Origin: Flavihumibacter solisilvae
Lineage (GTDB): Bacteria > Bacteroidota > Bacteroidia > Chitinophagales > Chitinophagaceae
Direction: 5' to 3'
Assembly (NCBI RefSeq): GCF_000814475.1
Contig: NZ_JSVC01000007.1
Span: 1-64,000, forward strand
Length of the DNA stretch: 64,000 nt
This document shows, piece by piece, positions 26,986 to 36,051 of the stretch. A model generated the notes under the pieces. It did not search any database, was not told where the DNA came from, and saw only the letters and a list, made by a program, of their open reading frames with translations. The first letter of the stretch is position 1. Each line of letters opens with the position of its first letter. A program made the position numbers and the translations under genes.

Positions 26986-27395
26986 TCCCGTTGATTTTTA
27001 CTTTTCATGCCTGGATTTACATCACATCATGTCACCCATGCACGCTGTACCTGTCACCCATGCACTTTTGTAGCCTTGCGCTATACTCAAGCTCCCATGA
27101 TTCTCCCATAATTTAGGCTTCAGCGCAGGCTCGGCTTAGCCTTTTTGTTACCTTTTTCTATGGCCTGGACGGCCTTGAGACGGCTTTGGAACGGCTTCGG
27201 GGCAGGCTTGGGAAATAGAAACTATCGATCTCAGCCCACAAAACCCCTAAACCATGTGTGAACCATGTGTCGTCAATGTACCATCTCCTCTGTAGCAGCC
27301 TGTTTGGCACATGGTTGGCACATGGTTGACACATGGTTGACACATGGTTGACACATGGATGGCAGGGCAGAACCTTTACAGTATTTTGCAGCCAA
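26986..27395. other. Gene-free, repeat-rich gap
   Basis: About 410 bases without a credible gene. It holds three repeat families: a 13-bp direct repeat GTCACCCATGCAC at 27031-27043 and 27053-27065; degenerate ACGGCTT-type units at about 27168-27211; and the 11-bp CACATGGTTGA family in both orientations at 27250-27271 and 27308-27362. The promoter of the HD hydrolase must lie here or within the repeats. Confidence 0.6.
27308..27362. repeat. Five tandem copies of an 11-bp unit, with inverted copies upstream
   Basis: CACATGGTTGR is repeated at 27308, 27319, 27330 and 27341, with a variant CACATGGATGG at 27352. Two copies of the inverted unit AACCATGTGTG/C lie at 27250-27260 and 27261-27271. The two arrays could pair as a hairpin or cruciform across about 36 bases. 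The array ends 33 bases before the HD hydrolase start. Confidence 0.85.
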
Positions 27396-28055
27396 ATGCA
27401 CCTCATGAAGCACGGCGAGACTATTGAAAGGACAGTCCAATTTGTAAAGGAACAGCTGGCAGGTGCCGAAGGCGGGCACGACTGGTGGCATATTTACCGT
27501 GTCTGGAAAAACGCCCGGAAGATTGCCGAAGGTGAACATGCAGACATGCTCGTGGTTGAACTGGCGGCCCTGCTTCATGATATTGCCGATGCCAAATTCC
27601 ATGGCGGCGACGAGGATAAAGGCCCGGCCATCGCGGGCGAATTCCTCGCTTCGATTCAGGTTGGACAGGATACCATCACCCGGGTGCAGGACATTATCCG
27701 GAATATCTCGTTCAAGGGAGGCAACGACAACCCGGTTTCCCGTTCGCGCGAGCTGGATATTGTACAGGATGCAGACCGTCTTGATGCCATCGGCGCCATT
27801 GGGATCGCAAGGGCATTCAGTTATGGCGGGTATAAAAACCGGGGACTTTATGACCCGTCTGTTAAACCCCAGCTGAACATGTCAAAAGAGGAATACCGAA
27901 ATAGCAACGCACCAACTATTAATCACTTCTATGAAAAGCTGTTCTTATTGAAGGACCGGATGAATACAGCCACAGGCCGCCGGATGGCCGGAGAAAGACA
28001 TCATTTTATGCAGGAGTATGTAGACAGGTTTTACCGGGAATGGGAGGGAGAATAA
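27396..28055 (+). CDS. HD domain phosphohydrolase
   Basis: A 219-residue YedJ-like HD-superfamily hydrolase. Metal ligands are visible as GGHDWWHIYRV (His28, His32), the paired HD at 61-62 (LLHDIADAK) and the later Asp in IVQDADRLDAIGAIGIAR. These proteins hydrolyse phosphomono- or diester bonds, often in nucleotides. The start is taken at ATG 27396; 27405 (MKHGET) is equally plausible. The open frame continues back through the 11-bp repeats, but that part is not family sequence. Confidence 0.9.
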   Translation: MHLMKHGETIERTVQFVKEQLAGAEGGHDWWHIYRVWKNARKIAEGEHADMLVVELAALLHDIADAKFHGGDEDKGPAIAGEFLASIQVGQDTITRVQDIIRNISFKGGNDNPVSRSRELDIVQDADRLDAIGAIGIARAFSYGGYKNRGLYDPSVKPQLNMSKEEYRNSNAPTINHFYEKLFLLKDRMNTATGRRMAGERHHFMQEYVDRFYREWEGE

Positions 28056-28120
28056 GTGGGTATTTTTCATCCCGAATGCGATCCTGCCGGGTTTGGTACA
28101 CGAATTGACCTTAACTAATT

Positions 28121-29044
28121 GTGAACTGCATTCTTTGTAATAGCCCGGCACTACACCGGGTCGACACATTGGAAACACCACAACTGTCGCGATTGTACCG
28201 GAACAGGGCGGGGGTGGCAGTAGATCGTTTTTTTAACAGAAACGCGATTGACTACCTGGAATGCGAAGAATGCAACCTGCGGTTTTACTGGCCCCAGGCA
28301 ATCGGTGACGGGCTGTTTTATGACGAACTCCAGAATTACCGGAATTATTACCTGCAGGACAAACAGGAATACAGGGACGCAGCAGTATTTGTCCATCCCA
28401 CTGACGATATTCTTGAGATCGGTCCCGGCGAAGGAAAATTTACCAGTTATATCAACTATCATTCTTATTTAGGACTGGAGTTCAGCGAAAAAGCGATCCT
28501 GACGGCACGGAATAATGGCATCAATATGAAGAATGAAGACATCCGGATTCATGCTGCACAGCATGAGCAGCAATATGATGTCGTTTGTTTTTTCCAGGTA
28601 TTGGAGCATGTGGCAAATCCACGTGATTTCCTTGAGGCGGCCGTTCATTGTTTGAAGCCGGGAGGCAGGTTGATCCTGGCGGTTCCAAGTGACGACTCCT
28701 TCATCAGGGTCGTGGTCAATTCTTATCTGAATATGCCGCCTCATCATGCTTCACGATGGCCGGATAAAACTCTTGGCTATGTCGCTAAGTTATTCGACCT
28801 GAAACTGCTGAAGATTGTGCACGAAAAACTGCATTTCGTTCATCGTTCGTTCTACGACAAGACCATGCTACATCATTCTCTCAGGAAATGGCTGGGATTA
28901 AAAGAAAAGATGCTGGATGGGAGTATCCTGAACATGGCTGCATATTGCATGGCCACGATCGGATCTAAATTTATGCGGAACGGACACCACCACCTGGTTA
29001 CCGGGCAATCGGTGCTGGTCGCATATCAAAAGAAATGTCAGTAA
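28121..29044 (+). CDS. Class I SAM-dependent methyltransferase with N-terminal zinc ribbon
   Basis: A 307-residue protein. Two CxxC pairs (Cys3/Cys6 and Cys48/Cys51) form a zinc-binding head; the Rossmann methyltransferase core begins with ILEIGPGEGKF (97-107) and includes VVCFFQVLEHV and LKPGGRLILAVP. This architecture is common in enzymes that methylate sugars or surface-glycan termini. The GTG start at 28121 is required because the first CxxC follows directly. Its end is 19 bases from the convergent nitrilase. Confidence 0.85.
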   Translation: MNCILCNSPALHRVDTLETPQLSRLYRNRAGVAVDRFFNRNAIDYLECEECNLRFYWPQAIGDGLFYDELQNYRNYYLQDKQEYRDAAVFVHPTDDILEIGPGEGKFTSYINYHSYLGLEFSEKAILTARNNGINMKNEDIRIHAAQHEQQYDVVCFFQVLEHVANPRDFLEAAVHCLKPGGRLILAVPSDDSFIRVVVNSYLNMPPHHASRWPDKTLGYVAKLFDLKLLKIVHEKLHFVHRSFYDKTMLHHSLRKWLGLKEKMLDGSILNMAAYCMATIGSKFMRNGHHHLVTGQSVLVAYQKKCQ

Positions 29045-29063
29045 CAGAAGGGCATAACCGAAA

Positions 29064-29795
29064 CTATCCATTTGTTGACGAGATAACCACCTGTGATTCC
29101 GTATCGAAAATGAGAATCCCTTCATTTACTCCGTCGAGCTTACCCACAAGTTGCCCATCCTTATTCCAGGCCGCAGAACTGCCAGTACAAATAACCCCGT
29201 CGCATAACCCGACACAATTTGCCATCAGCACATGCATGGAATACCTGGCTGCAATTACCGGTAAGCTGGCAAATGCATTCCTGGTCCCGCTTTCAGTCTT
29301 GGCAACGCTTGCGATGTAAATGGCTGCTCCTGCTTCATTCGCTTCAAAAGAGTGTTCCGGCACCGAGATCTCGTAACAGATCGCCAACGCAATTTTACCC
29401 CTTTCATCACCCAGGTACAACGAGTCGTTTCCATTCACAAAAAAGGGAAATTCATCGGGATGAAGATGTTGCTTTGAATAAACCTGCCTGTCAGTCCCGG
29501 GTTGGAAAACCACCAGGCTGATCTGGGTGCCGGTTGCCCCGCTCGTTGGTACGCCAACAGCTATGGTTATGCTCTCTCCATCGCTGAGCTGCTGAAAGAT
29601 GTCTAACCTTGGATCACCTGGTTGCATGGCAAGATCTTTTGCCAGCGTTGGTTCATATCCCGTTATGGACAGTTCCGGGAACACTGCAAATTCAGCCCCC
29701 GAATCCGCCGCCTGCCTCGTCAGCCGCACATGATCACGGATGTTACTTTCGATGTTTCCTTTTACCGGCCGCGATTGGATAAGAGCAATTTTCAT
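29064..29795 (-). CDS. Carbon-nitrogen hydrolase (nitrilase superfamily)
   Basis: A 243-residue omega-amidase/nitrilase-type enzyme. The catalytic triad is Glu41 (FPELSITGY), Lys108 (YSKQHLHPDE) and Cys140 (LAICYEISVPEH). It hydrolyses a non-peptide C-N bond; the substrate is unknown. The open frame extends 66 codons upstream, but MKIALIQSRPVKGN is the family start. It is divergent from the DUF2652 gene, with only 31 bases between starts. Confidence 0.92.
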   Translation of the reverse strand: MKIALIQSRPVKGNIESNIRDHVRLTRQAADSGAEFAVFPELSITGYEPTLAKDLAMQPGDPRLDIFQQLSDGESITIAVGVPTSGATGTQISLVVFQPGTDRQVYSKQHLHPDEFPFFVNGNDSLYLGDERGKIALAICYEISVPEHSFEANEAGAAIYIASVAKTESGTRNAFASLPVIAARYSMHVLMANCVGLCDGVICTGSSAAWNKDGQLVGKLDGVNEGILIFDTESQVVISSTNG

Positions 29796-29826
29796 GGTTC
29801 TAAAAGTATTTATCTTTAAATAAAAA

Positions 29827-30909
29827 ATGGAAACCAAGGGGCTGCTTTTTATTCCTGACATAAGCGGCTTTACCCGGTTCGTCAATGAAACGGAGATCGA
29901 CCATAGCCGGATGATCATCCAGGAATTGCTTGAAGTACTTATTAACTCAAACCAGCTTGACCTGGAAGTATCTGAAATCGAAGGCGATGCCATTTTGTTT
30001 TACCGTTTCGGTGAATCACCGGACATCGAAGCCTTGTACAGGCAGGTGCAAAAGATGTTCTGCGACTTCCATCGCCGGCTGTCATTGTACGAGATCCGCC
30101 GTTACTGCCAGTGCAATGCCTGTCTCTCCGCTGTGAACCTAAGCCTTAAGATCATTACGCATTATGGTGAGTTTACCGGCTACAACGTAAGGAACTTCAA
30201 TAAGCTAATCGGCAAAGACATCATCGTTGCGCACCAATTGCTAAAGAATGATATCGAACAACATGAATACTGGCTGGTGACCCGCAACCTGCTGCATGAC
30301 GATCAACCCGTATATCTCGCAAACTGGATGAAGTGGAACCGTAGTGTAAAAAAGACAGACACAGGAGAAATCGAGTTTCACTATACACAACTCAGCCAGT
30401 TGAAGAACGATCTTCCTGACGAAGAACCTGCACGGCTGGACATTTCAGACAAAGTTAAAGTGGCCTCTGCATCGATGGAATATGATTGCCACATGATCCC
30501 GCTCTTCCATGCAAGTGGCAACTTCAATTATCGCAATCGCTGGCAGGATGGCGTCGTAAAGGTGGAAGAAGACACGCATCACCTTCCGCGGGTGGGCATG
30601 CGGTGTCGCGTATTGATGGACACCGGGGAAGTAAACATCTATTCAGCCAGCTTCAGCTATAACCCCAACAAGATCCAGTTCAGTGAAACGGACGACAGGC
30701 ATACTAACACTACCGTATATACGCTGGAAAGATTAAGCAATAAACATTCACGGCTTACTATTGACTTTTACCTGAAGAAGAACAGCATCCGCCAATTGCT
30801 TTTCCGTTTCCGTGAAGAAGCAAAATTCCATCACAAGCTGCGCCATTCTATGCACAACCTGGAACACGTAGTAAAGGAGATCCGGATCCCAAGGGAGTAT
30901 CTACAATAG
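29827..30909 (+). CDS. DUF2652 protein: cyclase-like domain plus START-like domain
   Basis: A 360-residue cytosolic protein. Residues about 1-200 resemble the class III nucleotide-cyclase fold: GLLFIPDISGFTRF gives the first metal Asp, SEIEGDAILFY the second, and ITHYGEFTGYNV the glycine-rich strand. Residues about 215-360 look like an SRPBCC/START-type lipid-binding fold. I see both metal aspartates but not the usual cyclase transition-state Asn/Arg pair, so activity is doubtful. Function unassigned. It overlaps the end of the convergent AraC gene by 9 bases. Confidence 0.8.
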   Translation: METKGLLFIPDISGFTRFVNETEIDHSRMIIQELLEVLINSNQLDLEVSEIEGDAILFYRFGESPDIEALYRQVQKMFCDFHRRLSLYEIRRYCQCNACLSAVNLSLKIITHYGEFTGYNVRNFNKLIGKDIIVAHQLLKNDIEQHEYWLVTRNLLHDDQPVYLANWMKWNRSVKKTDTGEIEFHYTQLSQLKNDLPDEEPARLDISDKVKVASASMEYDCHMIPLFHASGNFNYRNRWQDGVVKVEEDTHHLPRVGMRCRVLMDTGEVNIYSASFSYNPNKIQFSETDDRHTNTTVYTLERLSNKHSRLTIDFYLKKNSIRQLLFRFREEAKFHHKLRHSMHNLEHVVKEIRIPREYLQ

Positions 30910-31758
30910 ACTGCTTTCACTGAATTTTTTCCGGTAAAGTCCCGGTTGCGTTCCACTTACTTTCAGGAACTGCTTATTGAAATTTGCAAGCGTGTTGAAG
31001 CCACATTCATAAGCAATCCCTGCTACACTATTAGTGGTATCGATCAACAGCTGGCAAGCCTTGCCAATTCTTACCTCGTTCAGGAATTCGACATAAGTTT
31101 TCTTTGTTCTCTTGCGGAAGTAATTGCAGAATGCAGGAACACTCATGCCGGCAAATGAAGCGATTTCGTCAAGACTGATACCTTCAGAAAAATGATCGAT
31201 CGTATATTGGAAGATCCTGTCCATCCGCTGCTGTTGCTTGGTTTGCAAACTGGCCATATGATGGCTCGATAACTGGTCATACTCTTTTTTCGAAGCTATG
31301 AGTGAAAGGCATTGACATAATAATAGCAACCTGTCAAATCCTGCTGCGTGCTCCAGGTCCTTCACCAGCCTGGCAAGTGGCTGTAACAGTTCGCCTTTTA
31401 TTTTCAATCCGACTTTTGCCGTTTCAAATAAGGTCCTGAGTTCACGCGATTCCGGTAATTGCAGCAATTCCTTTCCCCAGAAATCAGCAAGGAACTGAAC
31501 CACCACTGCGCTGGTCATCATACCGGGACGGGCTTTCTGAAAAGTGTGAGGAAGGTTGCTTCCCAGGAAGTAAATATCACCGGAGGAAAAGCTACCCACA
31601 TGGTTACCCGCATAAGCACTTCCTTCGCCTTCAAGGAAGAGGATCAGTTCAAGCTCGGGGTGCTGGTGCCAGGGCACTTCAAAATTCGGTGTCGTGAATG
31701 TGCGGGCAAGAAAAGAGTCGTTACCCGCCAAAGGCAGTTTTTCCAGAATGGGTTTCAT
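30901..31758 (-). CDS. AraC family transcriptional regulator (probable xylose regulator)
   Basis: A 285-residue regulator with an N-terminal cupin sensing domain (PWHQHPELELILFLEGEGSAYAG, about 30-60) and two C-terminal helix-turn-helix motifs (ISLDEIASFAGMSVPAFCNYF and NSVAGIAYECGFNTLANFNKQF, about 190-285). It is divergent from xylB-xylA with 144 bases between, and the gap carries a perfect inverted repeat. By context it likely controls xylose catabolism in response to a sugar (inference). Confidence 0.9.
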   Translation of the reverse strand: MKPILEKLPLAGNDSFLARTFTTPNFEVPWHQHPELELILFLEGEGSAYAGNHVGSFSSGDIYFLGSNLPHTFQKARPGMMTSAVVVQFLADFWGKELLQLPESRELRTLFETAKVGLKIKGELLQPLARLVKDLEHAAGFDRLLLLCQCLSLIASKKEYDQLSSHHMASLQTKQQQRMDRIFQYTIDHFSEGISLDEIASFAGMSVPAFCNYFRKRTKKTYVEFLNEVRIGKACQLLIDTTNSVAGIAYECGFNTLANFNKQFLKVSGTQPGLYRKKFSESSLL

Positions 31759-31763
31759 TATTC

Positions 31764-31816
31764 AACTATTTTAACACTCGTTAGCCCCGGTATTTCCCTA
31801 AATTATTAAAATAGTT
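31764..31816. promoter_or_regulatory. Inverted repeat between araC-type gene and xylB, candidate operator
   Basis: AACTATTTTAA (31764-31774) is exactly reversed as TTAAAATAGTT (31806-31816). The half-sites are centred 42 bases apart, about four helical turns, which suits a looped or paired AraC dimer. Confidence 0.5.
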
Positions 31817-31902
31817 TCAGAGTTTAAGAATAAAGTAGCAGCATCCTTAAAAGCGGAAATCTAATTTAGTGGCCTTGTTTTACGTTTAAATGCCGCTGCC
31901 AT

Positions 31903-33381
31903 ATGCTTTTGCTGGGAATAGACGTCGGTACTTCTTCCATAAAGGTTTCAGTTGTGGATGCTGCCACCAGGCAGCAGCTGGTAACCGTTCAGTATCCTGA
32001 TTCAGAAACACCTATCAGCAGCCCGCAACCCGGGTGGGCTGAGCAGGATCCTGACACCTGGTGGCACCATGTACAGGCTGCCGTTCTCAAAGCCCACGCA
32101 AAGGGTGGCTACCAGCCTTCTGACATTGGCGCTATCGGTATAGCCTACCAGATGCATGGCCTCGTGATAACGGACAGGGAATACAGTGTTCTTCGTCCGT
32201 CAATCATCTGGTGCGACAGTCGTGCAGTAGCTACTGGTGAAAAAGCAAACACGGCAATAGGTCCCGGGTATTGCCTGCAGCACTTCCTCAATTCACCGGG
32301 AAATTTCACGGCGTCCAAACTTGGCTGGGTGAAGGAGAATGAAAAAAATGTGTACAGTGAAATAGCCCATGTAATGTTACCGGGCGATTATATCGCGTAC
32401 CGGTTAACCGGTGCCGTTACCACTACTCCCTCTTCACTTTCAGAAGGTGTATTCTGGAATTTTACCCGCCATGAATTGAGCGGGGAAATATTAAATCATT
32501 TCGGTTTTGATACAGCGCTTTTTGCTCCTACCCAGAATGTTTTTTCAGAACATGGCCGGGTGAACTCGCAGGTGGCAACAGCGCTGCAGTTAAAGCCCGG
32601 GATTCCGGTTAGTTATAAAGCTGGCGACCAACCCAACAATGCGCTGTCGCTCGGAGTCACTGAGCCCGGTGAAGTGGCTGCAACAGCAGGAACATCCGGG
32701 GTGATCTATGCGGTGAGTGACCAGCTGACATTCGACCCGCAATCGCGCGTTAACAGCTTTGCGCATGTGAACCACAGTAGGGAGAAGACCCGGACCGGTG
32801 TCCTGCTTTGTATCAATGGCACCGGCATCCTGTATAACTGGGCAAAACGTATAATTGGCGCAAATGCAGACTATGCCGCTTTAAATGCTATGAGTAACAG
32901 TGTAAAGCCCGGCAGTGAAGGTGTACGCGTACTTCCCTTCGGGAATGGTGCCGAACGCATGCTGGGCAACCGGCAGACTGGTGCTCAATTCAGTGGTATC
33001 GATCTTAATCATCACGGCCAGGGTCATTTGTTCCGGGCGATACAGGAGGGAATTGCATTTGCTTTCCGGTATGGACTTGACATCATGCGGGAGAACGGCC
33101 TGCAGCCGACTGCAATCAGGGCTGGCAGGGCGAATCTTTTCCAGAGTGACGTTTTCCTGGAATCCTTTGTAGCTGCTACCGGTGTGCCTGTTACGCTGTA
33201 CCCATCTGACGGCAGCGTTGGCGCGGCATTGGGTGCCGGAATCGGGTGCGGGTATTATTCCTCAGAGAGAGATGCCTTTGCAGGCCGCCAGCCACTGGCT
33301 ACTGTGCACCCTGATCAATGCCCGGACCTTGAAGGTCCCTATTACGAATGGCTGAACCTGTTGAATAAACAGTTATCATAA
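31903..33381 (+). CDS. xylB: Xylulokinase
   Basis: A 492-residue FGGY-family carbohydrate kinase that phosphorylates D-xylulose for the pentose phosphate pathway. The N-terminal ATPase motif is [15 protein letters not shown]; the substrate-loop motif QMHGLV and the second motif [14 protein letters not shown] are present. The xylulokinase call (not glycerol or ribulokinase) rests on overall sequence and the adjacent xylose isomerase, 20 bases downstream. Confidence 0.94.
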   Translation: MLLLGIDVGTSSIKVSVVDAATRQQLVTVQYPDSETPISSPQPGWAEQDPDTWWHHVQAAVLKAHAKGGYQPSDIGAIGIAYQMHGLVITDREYSVLRPSIIWCDSRAVATGEKANTAIGPGYCLQHFLNSPGNFTASKLGWVKENEKNVYSEIAHVMLPGDYIAYRLTGAVTTTPSSLSEGVFWNFTRHELSGEILNHFGFDTALFAPTQNVFSEHGRVNSQVATALQLKPGIPVSYKAGDQPNNALSLGVTEPGEVAATAGTSGVIYAVSDQLTFDPQSRVNSFAHVNHSREKTRTGVLLCINGTGILYNWAKRIIGANADYAALNAMSNSVKPGSEGVRVLPFGNGAERMLGNRQTGAQFSGIDLNHHGQGHLFRAIQEGIAFAFRYGLDIMRENGLQPTAIRAGRANLFQSDVFLESFVAATGVPVTLYPSDGSVGAALGAGIGCGYYSSERDAFAGRQPLATVHPDQCPDLEGPYYEWLNLLNKQLS

Positions 33382-33401
33382 AACACTTAACCATCAACGT
33401 T

Positions 33402-34721
33402 ATGACTACAAACAAACAATATTTCGAAGGTATCGGTAAGATCCGGTATGAAGGTCCGCAAACGGATAACCCGCTTGCATTCCGGTGGTATGATGAAAAT
33501 AAAGTGGTTGCGGGTAAAACCATGAAAGAGCATCTCAGGTTTGCCTGTGCTTACTGGCATTCCTTCTGCGGAAATGGCTCCGATCCGTTTGGTGAACCAA
33601 CGCATGATTTTGGTTGGAATGGTGTTGAAGATGCGGTTGACCGCGCAAAGAAGAAGATGGATGCTGCCTTCGAGTTCATGCAGAAGCTGGGCATGCCCTT
33701 CTATTGCTTTCACGATGTGGATGTGGTCGATTATACCAATGATGTAAAAGAGAATGAAAGAAGGTTGCAGGCAATTACGAAGCATGCCGGGGAGCACCAG
33801 GCAGCAAGTGGAATCAAATTGCTCTGGGGAACAGCAAACCTGTTTTCAAGCCGCAAGTACATGAACGGGGCGGCAACCAATCCGGATTTCCAGGTGGTAG
33901 CACATGCCGGTGCCCAGGTAAAGGCGGCATTGGATGCGACGATTGCTTTAGGCGGACAAAACTATGTTTTCTGGGGTGGGCGTGAAGGTTATATGAGCCT
34001 TCTCAATACTGACATGAAAAGGGAGCAGGAGCACATGGCGCGCTTCCTTCACGTGGCGAAAGACTATGCTCGCGCAAATGGTTTCAAAGGAAAATTCTTC
34101 ATTGAACCTAAGCCCTGTGAGCCTTCGAAGCACCAATACGACTATGATTGTGCTACAGTGATCGGGTTCCTTCGTGCATATGACCTGCTGAATGACTTCT
34201 CTCTAAATATTGAAGTGAACCACGCCACACTGGCCGGCCATACATTCCAGCATGAACTGCAGGTAGCGGCTGATGCGGGATTGCTGGGTTCAATCGATGC
34301 AAACCGTGGCGACTACCAGAACGGCTGGGATACTGACCAGTTTCCCAATAACGTCAGCGAACTGACCGAAGCTATGCTGGTAATACTTGAAGCTGGTGGT
34401 TTTGGTGGCGGTGGCATCAACTTCGATGCAAAGATCAGGCGTAACTCAACCGATAAGGAAGACCTGTTTCATGCGCATATCGGTGGAATGGACACGTTTG
34501 CCCGTGCACTGGTTGCAGCAGACAATATACTTACCCAGACGCAGTATAAGTCTGTCCGCAAAGAAAGATATGCATCATTCGACAGCGGTAATGGAAAGGC
34601 CTTTGAGGAAGGGAAACTCACCCTTGAAGACCTGAGGAATTTTGCAGCTGAGAATGGCGAACCTGCTGTGAAGAGCGGTCGCCAGGAATACCTGGAAAAT
34701 CTCGTCAACAGGTACGTATAA
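33402..34721 (+). CDS. xylA: Xylose isomerase
   Basis: A 439-residue class II xylose isomerase converting D-xylose to D-xylulose. Metal- and substrate-binding segments are visible: CFHDVDVV (catalytic His), [44 protein letters not shown] and [19 protein letters not shown]. The length fits the long class. It forms an operon with xylB. No xylose transporter or xylosidase is seen in this window. Confidence 0.96.
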   Translation: MTTNKQYFEGIGKIRYEGPQTDNPLAFRWYDENKVVAGKTMKEHLRFACAYWHSFCGNGSDPFGEPTHDFGWNGVEDAVDRAKKKMDAAFEFMQKLGMPFYCFHDVDVVDYTNDVKENERRLQAITKHAGEHQAASGIKLLWGTANLFSSRKYMNGAATNPDFQVVAHAGAQVKAALDATIALGGQNYVFWGGREGYMSLLNTDMKREQEHMARFLHVAKDYARANGFKGKFFIEPKPCEPSKHQYDYDCATVIGFLRAYDLLNDFSLNIEVNHATLAGHTFQHELQVAADAGLLGSIDANRGDYQNGWDTDQFPNNVSELTEAMLVILEAGGFGGGGINFDAKIRRNSTDKEDLFHAHIGGMDTFARALVAADNILTQTQYKSVRKERYASFDSGNGKAFEEGKLTLEDLRNFAAENGEPAVKSGRQEYLENLVNRYV

Positions 34722-34723
34722 GA

Positions 34724-35191
34724 TTACCAGTTTTTCATATGGTCCGGCACCATCCTTTCGAGGGTGTGCCGGTCTATTTCCTTATCCTTCCAGTCAGGTT
34801 CAAACTTCACGAACCAGCTCAGCCAGAGTGACCGGGAAAGACGCATCAGTACAGGCTGAAGCACGATCATCAATACAGCATTGGTTATGCCCCAGTACAA
34901 TACCCTGTAATCGCCATCCTGCAGGGAAAAGCCGATGAGGATCCACCAGGCAATGAAAGTTGCAATTGAAAAAGCGACAGTCAGGGCATAGCTCACATAG
35001 GCGGTACCATAATAAAACCCCACTTCTATTTCAGTTGGCTGACTACATACCGGGCAACGCTCGTTCATCTTTAGTACCTTTCCTAAAGTATATGGATTGG
35101 TCGATTCAAAGAGTCGTCCTTCACGGCAACGGGGACACCGGTTCGTCAATACAGTCTGCAGGTACCCCGGATAGCTGTTCTTCTCGGACAT
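34724..35191 (-). CDS. DUF983 domain membrane protein
   Basis: A 155-residue protein with two zinc-knuckle pairs, Cys19/Cys22 (NRCPRCREG) and Cys46/Cys49 (ERCPVCS), followed by two membrane segments at about 63-88 and 97-118 and a cytosolic tail. It fits the DUF983 family, of unknown function. The start MSEKNSYPGY is used; an upstream extension is not family sequence. It is convergent with xylA (2 bases) and divergent from the CHAD gene. Confidence 0.85.
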   Translation of the reverse strand: MSEKNSYPGYLQTVLTNRCPRCREGRLFESTNPYTLGKVLKMNERCPVCSQPTEIEVGFYYGTAYVSYALTVAFSIATFIAWWILIGFSLQDGDYRVLYWGITNAVLMIVLQPVLMRLSRSLWLSWFVKFEPDWKDKEIDRHTLERMVPDHMKNW

Positions 35192-35234
35192 GGCTGGTTG
35201 AATTTTTGCAAAGTTACCAGATTTAATTCCTTGT

Positions 35235-36047
35235 ATGGCTGCTAAATCTCCTTCGGGCCTGGGACAAACCTGTACAGACAAGCTGCATGAACTGCGGAAG
35301 GAGATGATTCATGAGCAGGAGAAAGAAGCCATTCACAAGTTCAGGGTAACCTATAAAAAAATGCGTGCACTGTTCAGGATGATGGATGTGCTGGAAAAGG
35401 GGCAGGGAATAAAAATCAAAAAAGGCTGGAAGAAAATTTACAGGGCTGCAGGTGCAGTACGCGATAACCAGTTGATGCAGGAGATGGCTGCCCAGCAATT
35501 CGGCCGCAAATCACTGGCGGAATTCCTGGAAGGGCAGGAGATATTACATAGCAAAAATCTCGCTGCAGTGTTGGATGATGTTGATCCCGGTAAAATGGAT
35601 TTTCAGCAATGGAAACACCCGGCGGAGAAAGACTATGATTTCTATTTCCATGAGATGATCAGTGTATGGATGTTGCAGGTGCTGGAGCCTTTGTATGATG
35701 ACAATCTACACGCATTGAGGAAGATCCTGAAAGATATAATGTACAACAAGGCATGGCTCGATGAAATGGAAGTGGAACCTTCGGCACTGTTAACCCTGCT
35801 GCCGGCAGATGAAATTGACAGGGTTCAGAAGCTACTGGGCGATAACCAGGATAGGGTAGTGCAGACCAATTTCATTCGCAAAATTGCCGTGCTGCCAATA
35901 CTAAGCCGCGATTCGCAGATGCTGGAAGACTGGATTCAGCAATCCTTCAATAAATCGAAGGCAGACCGGCATGAGATAGAAAAAAATATCCGGGCACTTA
36001 CTGCCCAGTTTTCTGCTGCAAACCGGAAAGCTTATTTGAAATCATGA
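35235..36047 (+). CDS. CHAD domain-containing protein
   Basis: A 270-residue, strongly basic helical protein. The N-terminal HKFRVTYKKMRALFRM has the regularly spaced His, Lys and Arg residues of CHAD domains, which bind polyphosphate. No triphosphatase (CYTH) domain is attached. It probably binds polyphosphate granules or another polyanion (known of the family). It is convergent with murF, 4 bases from its stop. Confidence 0.85.
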   Translation: MAAKSPSGLGQTCTDKLHELRKEMIHEQEKEAIHKFRVTYKKMRALFRMMDVLEKGQGIKIKKGWKKIYRAAGAVRDNQLMQEMAAQQFGRKSLAEFLEGQEILHSKNLAAVLDDVDPGKMDFQQWKHPAEKDYDFYFHEMISVWMLQVLEPLYDDNLHALRKILKDIMYNKAWLDEMEVEPSALLTLLPADEIDRVQKLLGDNQDRVVQTNFIRKIAVLPILSRDSQMLEDWIQQSFNKSKADRHEIEKNIRALTAQFSAANRKAYLKS

Positions 36048-36051
36048 CATT

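Noticed and set aside
27308-27362. Possible CRISPR array
   Set aside because: The units are 11 bp and directly tandem without spacers; no cas genes are present.
27158-27406. Minus-strand frame with repeated Cys/His/Val pattern resembling a metal-binding repeat protein
   Set aside because: The pattern is only the translation of the 11-bp DNA repeat, whose three-copy period keeps the frame.
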